Positions 13,064 through 25,239 of a DNA stretch of 64,000 bases are shown piece after piece; the first letter of the stretch is position 1; every line of letters begins with the position of its first letter. The notes under the pieces are model-generated. The model made no database searches. It saw nothing but the letters and a program-made list of their open reading frames with translations, and was not told the origin of the DNA. This DNA comes from Polytrichum commune (Eukaryota > Streptophyta > Polytrichopsida > Polytrichales > Polytrichaceae): NCBI GenBank assembly GCA_950295325.1, contig OX485809.1, forward strand, positions 12,772,001 through 12,836,000. Direction: 5' to 3'. Both the position numbers and the translations under genes were made by a program.

Positions 13064-13990
13064 GTGAGAGGGAGGACCTTCGAATTCAACCTTTGTCATG
13101 TGTCAGCTTTGTACGAGTGATATCTGTTTAGATGTGCTCCTGTGAGAGTCTCAATCAGGGTAGGCCTTCAATTCATGCATGTGGTGTTACTCTCTTTTCT
13201 GTTTGACAGGAAGTGTCCGTACACGACACTGCTTTTGTTCGCCATGAACAATACATACTTTTGTGTTAGTCTCATTGCCATCGTGAAGAATTTTCTCAGA
13301 ATGATTTTGATAAGTATTTGTAGCATGTTGGTTGGGCTCAGAGAGGAAGTCTTGAAAGCTCGGCATTGTGCAAAAGCGAAGGTGGGAGGACATCCGTCAT
13401 GTGTTTGCTTTCTATAAGTGACATCTATTCAGATGTGCTCCCGTAAGAATCTCAATCAATCAGAGCCTTCCATTCGTGCATGTGATGTTACTCTCTTCTG
13501 GGTTTGACAGGCTTTGTGGTGACATGACAAAGTTTTTGTTTGCTTTGAACAATTCATACTTTTGTGTTGTCCCATTACAATGGTGAAGATTCGTCTCAGC
13601 ATGAGTATGATAACCATTGCAATATGTCGTTTGTGTTTGGAGTGGAAGTCTTATAGGCTTCGTATCGCATAGTGGTGACACATGACAGCCAAAAGGTGAG
13701 AGGACTTTCAAATTTGGCAGTCATGTGTTAGCTATCTACGAGTGACATCTGTTTAGACGGGCTCTTGGAAGAGTCTCAATTAGGAACTTCCGTTTGTGCA
13801 TGTGATGTTACTCTCTTCTGGGTTTGACAGGAATTGTCGTTACAGGACACTCCTTTAATTGTCTTTGAACAATTCATACTTTGGGGTTTTCTCATTTCAA
13901 TCGTGAATAATCTTCTCAGCATGAGTACAATAAGCATTGCAATTTGTTGTTTGTGCTCAAAGTGGAAGTCTTGTACCTGAGCTTTGCTTA
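13064..13990 (+). repeat. Three-copy tandem array of about 310 bp with splice-like signals
   Basis: Units lie at about 13064–13380, 13381–13696 and 13697–13990. Each starts with GTG(A/G)GAGGA, contains GTGACATCT, CATGTGATGTTACTCTCTT and TTTGACAGG (at 13202, 13503, 13823), then a GAACAATTCATACTTTTG block and GTGGAAGTCTT. The layout repeats a donor-like start, a pyrimidine-rich tract with acceptor-like CAG, and a short exon-like segment. This suggests an intron-plus-exon unit was triplicated. No long reading frame survives. Confidence 0.75.
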
Positions 13991-16412
13991 ATAGTACGGC
14001 AAGGTTAATCTTCATGTGTTCTTGGTGGACATGATATCTCAAGGGTTTTCGCATCATTGTCTATGTGCATATCTATATAAGATTTTGCATGTGAGACACT
14101 GGATAAATTGTATTGAGAGGCCACAATGAGTATGCCAAGCTCATGTGACCCTGCAAATTAGGCACAGGTCACATGATGTTGTTTGCCTTTTAGTAAGCCA
14201 GTACAAAGTTTCTAAATCTACTTTGATTTGCACTGTGCAGCTCTAGAATCAACAGCGTTGGTCGATAAATATCACAAAATGACAAGCTATCAAGTGTTGG
14301 AAGGGTTTTTTATGTTATCGGGGTGGTTAATAATGGGCTATGGTGTGGCTCTGCCATAGGGTGTCTTTCTCGCTGTTATTGACACACTGAAAGGGGCGGT
14401 CCTCTCTGGCAAACAATTGTAGTTTGTTCCCTTCACATCTTTCACAGGTGTGACTTACCGTGCGATTCAAGAATGACTGCGGCACTCTACATTGGTTCTG
14501 TACACATTCGTGTCGATTAAACTCTAGGAAAATAGATTGCAAAGAACCTTGATCTTGGTGGATATATGTGAGGTCATGTGCGAGTTTACAATGTTAACAC
14601 TTTTGTCACAAGAGCCAATGAAACACATGGAAACTGGGTGGATCATAATTGCACAATGAAGAACAAGAAAGGAGCTATCTCTATCCGGAGAGGGTGATGA
14701 AAAGGAAGTGGAGAGATGGAAAGAATATGGAAGCAATTGGAAACGCGAATTTGGAATTGGCTTATGTAGTGATCAATGTGCAAGACGCGCAACACTTCTG
14801 TGTCATAGGAATTGCAGGAAAGGATATCACACTTCCAGATTAGAGTTATAGCGAACACCAGCAATGATGCACCAAGATGTGGGCTCGCATCGGACCACAT
14901 GGATTTAGACGAAAACACTCTTCGCATTTTGTCCAAAACAATGGTATATGACAAGGACGACACGAGGATGATGGTTTAGGGTACATGGATTTGGATGCAA
15001 ACATTGTTCACTTTTTGTCCAAAACAATGGTGGATGATAGGGACGCCACGAGGATGAAGGATAAGGTCTAGGGTTTCTTCACGGCTAGGACACAGAAGGG
15101 AGAGAGGCGTTGCCGTGTCTTGGGAGTGCTAGGAACGTCGTCGCCAGTATCGTGAGGCAGGTAGTGTGAGTGCGTGCGGAAGGAGGGGGGTTGTTGAGGA
15201 GGCGAAGTTTCCGTTATAGTCAAGCCCAGGCCGTCGCTCATTTTCTTTGAGAGGCCGTTGGTGGAAGTGTCCAGAATAAGATTGGTAAGGTTTGAGCTTA
15301 TTCCTACTATGTGCGGTCATCGTTTTGGCTTTGATTGGCTTGTGGTGGACTACTCATCATGCATGCGAGAGATTTTTGAAGGCTAGGGCTCTGTTTACAA
15401 CGTGCTTTGAATCAATAACTCAAGAATCTCTTAGATTTCCAAGAAACGGGCTACCTCACATGTCTTGGGAACTAGTCTCCCGGCAGTAGTGGTGGGTGGG
15501 TGTGAGCCCAAAATTGATACCCACATTGGTTGTTAACACTTGTAAAACATTACAAGTGGTGTTTTGGTGATTTATGATTATTCACAAAAATATAAAAAGA
15601 GTGAAGCTTGAAGAAAGCTTAGTTTGAAGCATTAGGCTTTTGTGGAGTGGATTTAAGTAGGAGAAGGACAAACCTTGGTAAAGTGTAGTAGGTAGAAAGC
15701 CAAGGTTAGTTAAATGTTTGAATTAGGATCATTGTTTAAAAATTTGAAGAACTCATTTCTTGGCAGTAACTCTAGTTTTCATGAGGATGAATGTAGTGTG
15801 TGAACTTTTGGCGATGGCTTACGTCGAGGTGATAACTTTGTATGAGTTTTCATTAACTACACATTTCATAAAATAGAATTTGTATTTTTGTGGTTAATCT
15901 ACAACTCCAATTTTTATCTTGGGGGATCATGGTTTATTTATAGTTGTGAATGAAGCATTGAAGTCTATGAAATATACTACAATTATGTAGTATTAAGTGT
16001 ATTGAATTTGTACTTCAAGGAAGGTTATTAAATGTTACATTTTTAGGGATTGGGGAGTATGTTGGAAAAATCTTGAAATAAGCATGATAGCCCCTATCTA
16101 AATACTCAATCAATGCATGTTGCTAATAGGAGTGCAGTAAGGATTGCTATTATCGAAGTTGATATGTTTGCGTTTGGTATTGGCTACTTTCATGACAATT
16201 TGTGTGTAGTTGTTTTGATGGATACTTTCATTGTGAGGTGTGGAGATTTTAGGTGGTTGTCGCTCTGAAAACTTTATGTTACATGCTTTATGTTACATGG
16301 ATATATGCAGATGGAGTGACCACTTTTATATGTTTGGAACCACACATATTATCCCGTCTTTGGACATTTGTTGGCGATCGAGACAATTTGGTTTTCTAGC
16401 AAACATTTCATC
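13991..16412 (+). other. Region upstream of the kinase–NLR gene
   Basis: No convincing CDS. A GC-rich patch (15080–15285) followed by a strong donor-like GATTG|GTAAGG at 15282 could be a 5' leader exon of the kinase–NLR gene, with acceptor-like ATATGCAG at about 16311. This is speculative. Confidence 0.3.
14876..15075 (+). repeat. About 100-bp direct duplication
   Basis: The blocks starting near 14897 and 14981 both contain ACATGGATTT(A/G)GA, TTTGTCCAAAACAATGGT and GACACGAGGATGA-like sequence. Confidence 0.75.
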
Positions 16413-19400
16413 ATGGCGAAGCTTTTGCAATTGTTTTTTGAGCAACTATCAAGGGTTTGGGATTTTATTGGCGCTTGCTTTATGATAATTTGGACATATT
16501 GGCAAAGAGGGACCATTTACAAATATGACGTTGGCGGTTTATTGCAATGGCAGAAGGAAGAAATAAGGAGACTTGAAGAGATTTCAAATGGAAATGAAGT
16601 ATTGAATGAGAAGCAATGTAGACATGTTCTCACCAAGCTTAAGAAAGTCGTAGAATGTGTTGGTTTGATGATCGCATCGAGTTCCGAGGTCCAAGAGTTT
16701 GGTGTTGCAGTTGAGGAGCTATGTTGCATTACACAAAAATTGGGAGTTGTGGTGAGCGAATGCGCGAATCGGAATGGGTGTGGAGCAATTGCATTCCAAA
16801 TGAATAACAAGGAGGCTTTTCGAGAACTTGTGTCCGATTTGAGGTGTTGTTGGGAAGTGATATTTGAGATGCATTTAGCAAGCCATCCAAGGACGAATTC
16901 TGCCATGTTCATCATTGATCTTGACATGCCCACATTAAAAGAGATTGAGGATGATGAAAATGTTCTTCAAGAAAGGCTCAAGGATGGTAGTAACTATGAA
17001 TGGAGAGAATACATATTGCGAAGATTGGGGGACTTGCAACTAGAAGGTGGAGAACTTGATGGTGTGGAGATTCCAATTGTCATTGATTCAATGAAACCAA
17101 AACTTCTTAAACAAATTGGGAAAGGAGCATATGGTTCGGTGTATGAATCAATATGGTTGGGATTGCAATGTGCAACAAAGATTTTGCGAGCTCCAGATGG
17201 AACCTCAAGTTTTCGCAAAGAAGTTGGTATTTTGGCAGGCTTGAGCCATCCGAATCTCATCAAATTCATTTATTGTGGAGAAGGTGGGAGCATAGACGAG
17301 TTATGCCAGGAAAACGAAGGAAAGTTTTTGTATTTGGTGATGGAGTTCATGGACATGAGCTTGAGTGACATGTTGAAGAAGGAATCCAAACGGTTATCAT
17401 ATCTTCTTGCAATTGATATCATGCACCAAATTGCAAGTGGCATGTGTTATCTTCATGACATGCATGTTGCTCATCTTGATTTAAAGCCGGACAATGTGCT
17501 CATGAGACCCAATTCCATTAAAGGAGGAAAATTGAATTCTAGTCGATTTTTGGTAAAGTTGGCTGACTATGGTACTTCCAAAATTGATGTTCAAAGCAAA
17601 GTTTGCAAGAAACAAAATTGCGACTGTGTTGGTACAACTAAGTATATGGCACCGGAGATAATTCAAAAAAATCTTGAATCTAATGCAAGTCTATTCCAAG
17701 CTGATGTATGGTCCTTTGCTATGACATGTTCAGAGATCTTGTCACAAACTGCTCCGTATGGAAGCAATCATGTGCAAACCAAAGACATTTTGGAAAAAAT
17801 TAAGGAATTTGAGAGGCCACAATTGCCAATGAATTGTGAAGAGCTTACGAGGTTGATCGAGGAATGTTGGGCCGAGGATCCTTTACAAAGGCCGGCATTT
17901 TCTGAAATTTGTGAAAAATTGATTGGTTTGAAGGAAATGTTTTTGAGAGGGACATATTCAGCAAGCCTACATCCGAAGTTTGAAAAGGATGGAGCCTCGC
18001 TCCAAAAGAACTCAAGAATTGAAAAGGCAAAGGAGGTGAAGGAGGAACTCATTGTAGAGGTACGAACCATTTTGGTGTTGAAATATCTAATAAACTATTC
18101 ATTTATATATATACATATATATATATATATAGCTTGTCATTTCTATCGATTTAGATTAAATGTAGGTCTTTGAGGATGTAATTTTGAATCGAAATTATCT
18201 TTTGATTGCATGCGTTGTTCATGTAGGTGAATGAAGCACCAATGCAAGTTAATAACATTGGTCTTGAGCGAAACCTTAGAAGAATCAAGGATCGCCTCAA
18301 GGAAGTGAGGATTTTGGGTCTCATTGGCATGGGTGGAATTGGGAAGACTACATTGGCAAAAGTCATATTTGATGAATTGAAGTCTACATACAATGCATCA
18401 TGTTTTGCCAAAGACTTGAAGAATAGAAGTGATTCCCTTGGAATTTTATGTGACATGTTCAACGACTTTAAATATCCTAAAAGTGTGCCAACAAATTTGG
18501 TGGATGCACAAGACATGTTGAAGCAATTTATGGTTGGTAAGAAGGTTCTCATAATATTGGATGATATAAGGGATCAAGATCAACTAGATGAGCTTCTCCG
18601 TCCGGAGATTTTGTGTGACAACGCAGGCATCACATTGATTATAACAACCCGCCATTGGGACAAGATTAAATATCATGTCGGCGAGAATGGCAAAATAATG
18701 GTTGACACATTGGATAGAAATGCAGCAGAGGAGCTTTTTATCCTTTATTCATGTGGGTCCAAAGGTAATTTACCAATTGAATTTCGTGATATAGGAGGAA
18801 GAATAGTGAAAGCTTGCAGTGGCTTGCCTTTAAGCCTAAGAGTATTGGGTGCATTTTTGCGGAATAAAAGAAGGTTGCGAAGCTGGGAGCGAGCATTACA
18901 AAGAATTAAAAGGGGAAGATATTTGGATGGTAACACTGAAGAATTTGAAGACACGGAGCTTTGGAGCACATTGAAGATAAGCTTTGATGAATTGGGAATT
19001 GATGAAAAATATATGTTTTTGGACATAGCGTGCTTCTTTTGCAAGGACGTGTGGCCTACAGGCATGTCAAGAGATAGAGCCTTGCATGTGTGGACCATTA
19101 ATAATATCCCCCAAATTAAATCGTTTAATACATTGATAGAGCAATCATTGATAACTGTTGATATTTTAACACACATAGAAATGCACGACCAACTACGTGA
19201 CATGGGACGAATGATTGTGGAAAGGGATGAAGAATTCTTGGGCACTCGAGTTTGGAGCGTTGATTCGATTTGTTCAACTCAATTTACAACCAAGGTATGA
19301 AATGTAATGAACGATTTGTATGACAATGTTTGTTTCATGCTGTCTTTGTAATTTCTATACAAACAAAACATGTAATTCCATTTAGATTTCATTGGACCGT

Positions 19401-21356
19401 TAGTTTCATGTTTATGACAGTTGAGATGCTCATAATCAATGTTGATTCTTATATAGTCTTTGGAATGATTCACTTTATTCCATCTATTTGCAAAACAATG
19501 TATGATTGTATTGATAAACTATTTGTTTTGATATAATTTTTACATCTTGAAAAGCAGGGAACCAAGAAAGTTGAAGGTATATCATACAAAACATCTCAAT
19601 GCCATTTACATGATCGGAATTATTGCTTAGACTTGGATCTAAGCAATCTTCAATTATTGACATTTCATGATCATATCAACAATGCATTAATTAGTTTTCG
19701 ACTATTCAAAGTGCTCCTTTCACAAGTTCAAGAACATTCATCTCAATTGAAGGCCATATTTATAAATGGTAAGTTTCAAGAATTCCCTAAGCAACTATGG
19801 CAATTGCATTCTTTAAGAACCTTAGATATACAGGGTTTGGAAACGCTCGAAGCCTTGCATGAGGAACTTGGAAACTTGACTTCCTTGACACACTTGAATT
19901 TGACACAATGCAAAAGATTGAGAGCATTACCCAAGGGAATTGGAAACCTCACTTCTTTGACGAAGCTTGATTTGGATGACTGTTCAAGTTTGACAACATT
20001 ACCCAAGGGACTTGGAAACCTCACTTGGTTGACGGTGCTTAATTTGCGCGCGTGTTCAAGCTTGACAACATTACCCAAGGGACTTGGAAACCTTACTTCT
20101 TTGACGAAGCTTGATTTGTATGCATGTTCAAGTTTGACAACATTACCCAAGGGACTTGGAAACCTCATTTGGTTGACGGTGCTTAATTTGCGCGCGTGTT
20201 CAAGCTTGACAACATTACCCAAGGGACTTGGAAACCTTACTTCTTTGACGAAGCTTGATTTGTATGCATGTTCAAGCTTGACAACATTACCTGAGGGACT
20301 TGGAAACCTCACTTCATTGACGGAGCTTCGTTTGTCATATTGTTTAAGCTTGGAAACATTACCCGAGGGACTTGGAAACCTCACTTCTTTGACGGAGCTT
20401 TATTTGGGAGATTGTTCAGGCTTGGATACATTACCAGAGGGACTTGGAAACCTCATTTCTTTGAGGGTGCTTTATTTGCGGGGATGTGAATATTTGAGAA
20501 CATTACCCGAGGGACTTGGAAACCTCACTTCTTTGACGGAGCTTTATTTGGGAAGATGTTATAGCTTGACAACAATACCCGAGGGACTTGGAAACCTCAC
20601 TTCTTTGACGAAGCTTGACTTGACAGGATGTCCAAGGTTGACAACATTACCCAAGGGACTTGGAAACCTCACTTCTTTTTGACGGAGCTTTATTTGTGCA
20701 ATTGTTCAAGGTTCACAACATTACTAGAGGGACTTGGAAACCTCACTTCTTTGAGGGTGCTTAATTTGGGCAAGTGTTCAAGCTTGACAACATTACCCGA
20801 GAGACTTGGAAACCTCATTTCTTTGACGAAGCTTGATTTGTATGCCTATTCAAGGTTGACAACATTACCAGAGGGACTTGGAAACCTCACTTCTTTGACG
20901 GAGCTTGAATTGGAAGGATGTTCAAGCTTGACAACATTACCCGAGGGACTTGGAAACCTCACTGCTTTGACGAAGTTGGAATTGGCAAGATGTTCAAGCT
21001 TGACAACATTACCCGAGGGACTTGAAAACCTCACTTCTTTGACGAAGCTTGATCTCTCATATTGGTCAAGGTTGACAACATTACCCGAGGAACTTGGAAA
21101 CCTCACTTCTTTGACGGTGCTTAATTTGCGCTATTGTTCAAGTTTGACAACATTACCCAAGGGACCTGGAAGCCTCACTTCTTTGACTGTGCTAATTTTG
21201 GGAGGATGTTCAAGCTTGAAAACATTACTCAAGGGACTTGGAAACCTCACTTCTTTGATGGTATTTAATCTGAGCAAGTGTTCAAGCTTGACAACATTAC
21301 GCAAGGGACTTGGAAACCTCACTTTGTTGACAACGCTTAATTTTGCGAGTGCTTAA
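16413..21356 (+). CDS. Protein kinase–NB-ARC–LRR immune receptor-like gene (three exons, frameshift in LRR array)
   Basis: Likely intracellular NLR immune receptor with an N-terminal kinase instead of TIR or CC. Exons are 16413–18059, 18227–19294 and 19558 onward; both introns are GT–AG and phase 0. I start at the ATG at 16413 (good context, ATGGCG). A helical region (about residues 35–200) precedes the kinase: glycine loop 236–241, Lys256, Glu270, HLDLKPDN at 354–361 (non-RD), DYG at 385–387, APE at 413–415. The NB-ARC follows: P-loop GMGGIGKTT at about 583, kinase-2 LIILDD at about 657, GLPL at about 748, FLDIACFF at about 813, MHD at 868–870. The last two motifs look TNL-like. The LRRs are about 22 near-identical 24-residue units. 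Two extra T's at about 20676–20680 create a stop at 20680–20682 after about 1,279 residues; ten further LRRs follow in another frame to 21356. This is either a real truncation or a homopolymer error. Confidence 0.9.
18060..18226 (+). other. Intron 1 of the kinase–NLR gene
   Basis: Donor is GAG|GTACGA and acceptor is ATGTAG|GTG. Exons 1 (1,647 nt from the ATG) and 2 join in phase 0, placing the kinase and NB-ARC in one frame. It contains an (AT)n run near 18104–18130. Confidence 0.85.
19295..19557 (+). other. Intron 2 of the kinase–NLR gene
   Basis: Donor is CAAG|GTATGA and acceptor is AAGCAG|GGA. The intron separates NB-ARC from the LRR exon and keeps phase 0. The downstream exon is open continuously until the frameshift at about 20680. 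Confidence 0.8.
19858..21350 (+). repeat. 72-bp coding tandem repeat (24-residue LRR units, about 22 copies)
   Basis: Each unit encodes a consensus of the form LTSLTxLxLxxCSSLTTLP-K/E-GLGN. Within it a two-unit (144-bp) block is duplicated almost exactly: GGTTGACGGTGC recurs at 20027 and 20171 with matching flanks. This indicates recent unequal exchange or gene conversion. Some units show drift at the predicted solvent-exposed positions. The last unit breaks off at 21356. Confidence 0.9.
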
Positions 21357-24300
21357 TTTGCAAGAGGCACAACATTCACCCATTTATGATAGGAATTTCC
21401 GAAATAGTTAACGGATCTCCAAACCTTCACAATGAACAATAGCAACGAACTTGTGAATTAAGAGTAGCTTCAAATTCAAAAACTATCTATGTAAGTGTAT
21501 TTAGAATATTTCCGAATGGCTCATTCCTTCAATGTACACCATCCTATACATGATACACAATAACAATGATCAGTTGATGTGCCGAAAGTTGATTTAGTTA
21601 CTGTAACTTTGCAAATTGCACATTGTTATAGGGTTCAGTAGCATCTTTGCAACAACAACTATGATTTGTTGGGATCTATTGTAATTTGTCCTTCACAAAC
21701 CTCATAGCGAGGAGAGATATCAAGGACAATTTGAACTCAATATGCCACGGAAGCGTATTAATAACATCTACAAGCAACTTCAATCCAAACTCATCCCTTA
21801 GTTTCACTGTAACTTAGCTTAGTTGCGTTTGCACATAGGCTTTCACATCACATGTGCATTATCTAAAGGGTGGTGTTCTAGTTTAGTCAACTCAATTCTC
21901 AGTGTACTCAGGAAAAGAAGAAAACACCTTAGGTTGCATCACGGACAACCGTGATCAACATTAAGCCAACGGGCTCACATTCACGCCGGTACCCGGATAC
22001 GGGCATAATTCTTTTCTTTTCTTTTCTTAGACACGGGCCTTACACTCCTTGGGCATCAATTCCTTGAATCAATTCACAAGTGCATTTTCAAGGTTTCTTT
22101 TATTATTGCAATAATAAAATAAACCATAAATCATCAAATATTATGTTCTCAAAAATGGACCTCTACCAAAGAGGTTAAAGATTTAAAAATCTTCCCTATT
22201 TGAGTTTGACATGGAATGCTTACATGTTGAAATGCGTTAAGCATGTAGATATTACATGTTTACAAAACCTTGGTTTTCAAAACTATTGAAACTTGGATTC
22301 CAATATCAAGTGAAGCTTAATTTTGGAATCCATCAAAGCTATGAAAATCCCCTAAACCTTGGAATCTCCAACATGAAAGTCATCAATGCGGAAACTTTTA
22401 TATGAATATTTGTATTGATAAGGTACAAGCATAATTCTCAAATGTTATGATGGAAAGCAATTCCAAATAATCTACTCATAATTTTATATTCACTTAACAT
22501 TCACATGACAATGTTTGAATACTCATTTGGCCTCTTCATTGCCTATTGGAGTTCCAACAAACATATTTATGAAGTCCACTCTCTTTATTTCTTGATAACA
22601 TGGTCACTCGCAGTGCAACGTACCAACAAATACATTATCTTCTCCAAGAGAAGTGTCAAGTTGGATTCTTCCCCAATCTACTTCTTTGCATGTTCAAATA
22701 TGTTATTGAGAAAAAGACAACAACTTCTTAATATTCCAAATTCAAATGTGGCGCAAGCACGGTCATAGCAATTTCTGTTGGTAAATACTTCTTCAAGAAA
22801 AGTCTACATATTTTAGAAGAGGGTGCAAGTAATGTGCAAATAGGTACATTGAACATATAATGAAAGTTTGTTTTAAATATGATAAAATTGAAATAAATTG
22901 ATTTCTTCTACAAATGCTTGTAATGTTGCCCTTGAGTTTATAATTTATTCAAGGAATATGAAAGAAAATCCACCTTCAAGATATTTGAGGTTGTGAAATC
23001 TATGTCCAATACCAAATTTAGTCATTACCTTTGGAGCATAACTTTTAATGATGAGGTTTAAAGATCTCATCTTAATATTTTGTATTTGAGTACCTAACAC
23101 AACAATAAAGGGCGCCATGAAAAAAATCCTAAATCAAAAACACTTTGCTATTAGTTTTGGGAGTTTGAGCCGAAAAATTATGGAATTAGTATACCGGAGC
23201 GGTTTTCCGTATACTTGACCATGCTTGTTCCCATTGACAAATCTTTGTTGCATGTTAAACTTCAAAAGAGTAATGTGCAACAAAATTCTCTAGCTCTCCA
23301 ATAGTTCGAGGATGTCACCAATAGTTTGAGGAGGTCACCAATGCACAACTTTGAACATCTAGCAATATCTTCAAATTAAACTCTCAAACTAAAATCTTTC
23401 ACATAGAGAGTGCAAGGCAAAAACAAGTAAGTCTTTGACCAAAACTAAGAGAAAGACCTAAAAACAATTTGGAGAGCTTCTCAAAATGCAAAAATGTTGA
23501 AAATTGGGAATTCCAATTTTGAAAATTATAAAACTTCCTTCTTTTTAGTGCAAGCACAAAAATATTATGGAATTAATGCTATGAGAATTCTCATAACAAA
23601 ATGTCAAAGCAAATAGCCATTATCATAAGAATTAAAAAGTTTGGAGATCTCAAGTTTCCAGGGATTAACAACTCATAGACCAAATCTAAATTTTTTCCTC
23701 TTGGTTGAGGGGAAATAAAGATGTCAAGTTTTGCAAGAGAGCAAATGTTATGTGTGAGCAAGAATTCCCCCACCCTTGAGTGCGTCCTAGTCCAAGTAAG
23801 AAATTCTCTTTCACAATTGCTAGCTTGACCACTTACAAACGTGCTTTCATTCCATTCACTTAATAGTGAAGTGGTGTGCATAACATCCTCTTCCCTTTAT
23901 TAAAACATGCAAGTGTTTAAGAACACTCACATCACATTACAACATCAATGCGGTGCATTGTTGGTTTTCCCAATGATTGCCCCTACTACTTTGTTGCCTA
24001 TCCCTTAAATTAACAAGGCAATCCAACTTAAGAAAGGCTCCCGATGCATCCCTCACCAAAACTCCATCTCTCTTGGACGTGAGGTGTTTGCTTAAGTTGA
24101 TGAAGTGTTGATCGCAGTTGCCCTCCTCTCCTCCCAGACTTCAAAGCGGGAAACTTAGTAGTGTGAGTGTAGAACGAAGAGCGGAGAGCAGAAAGCAGAG
24201 AGTGGAGAATGAAGAATGAAGAATTATGATGGACAATTTTGATAGAAAGAGTGCCTATGACCATGGAATTTGGAGATGTTTTGAGTTCAATTTGTTGAAA

Positions 24301-25239
24301 AGGTACCCCAATCCCATGGAGATTATAACTTAATATAATTCCATCAACAAGTAGAACGTGAAGGCGTGGAAAAATGTATTTCTTAAGAAAGGTCTTGTAG
24401 TGTGGTTTCTAAATGGTTTAGGATGAAATTAGGGCTAACGTCAGCAAGTAGAATCAAACATCAACATAAGATAAAGAACGAGTTGAATGAGGATTTGCAA
24501 AAGGTAAATGGAAATAAAACAAATGAACTAAAAAAAATCAAATAAAAACATAACATATGAGCTTGAGTCTCCAAACCCACGAGGCCTAGTCAATAGCTTA
24601 GACTATCATGTCTATTACTATCTCTGCCCTACTCGGCTTCTATGTCTAGGAAATCCAAGACTAGGTTGTTGAAAGGGCGGATGCAAGTAGGAAATGAAGA
24701 CGGTGCCTCCGCGAAATGATGGGCAAACTCAACAGCATACGAAGGGAGCTCAAACGTCGTTAAAGGGGTTGCAGACATGTCCGCAGTGAAAACACAGATC
24801 GAGCTTTCCTTTGGAACTCTGAACATACAAGACCGTGAGCCCAAATTCGTGTGCTCACTTGGGTGTTAACCTTAGAAATCAGTAGAATTAGGAGCTTGAA
24901 TTTTATTTATGGTGAAAAGAAACATAAAAAGAGTGATGCTCGGGGTTTGGATTATGATTAGGTGTTAGACGGGAAGGGTTAGCCGCACACAACTTATTGG
25001 TAAAGGAGGAGATCAAAAAGAGGTAGAGTTGGTCTTAAGGCTAGATTGCATTATAGTTTGGAAGTTATTAATTAGTCGAGTTAAGTGTGAGCCGGGAATT
25101 ACTAAGATAGAAGACAATTAGGGACAAGGGCGGGGGTTTTAATTGAGAGTTTTCGCAAGGCTTAGGTTAAAGTGCTTAGAAGGGGGAGTTAATGTTCATT
25201 TTGGGAGGGTTGGTTAGGTGGATGATTAGGGAACGGGGA
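21357..25239. other. Intergenic, no gene recognised
   Basis: AT-rich, with short ORFs lacking family resemblance. A CTTTT repeat lies at 22012–22027. Confidence 0.55.

Noticed and set aside
12569-16000. Search for a KNOX homeodomain downstream of the KNOX2 exon
   Set aside because: No WFINQR- or KWPYP-like coding sequence was visible on either strand.
19776-20384. Long antisense ORF (about 200 codons) opposite the LRR exon
   Set aside because: It is a by-product of the 72-bp repeat, whose length is a multiple of three, so one antisense frame stays open. No independent gene signals.
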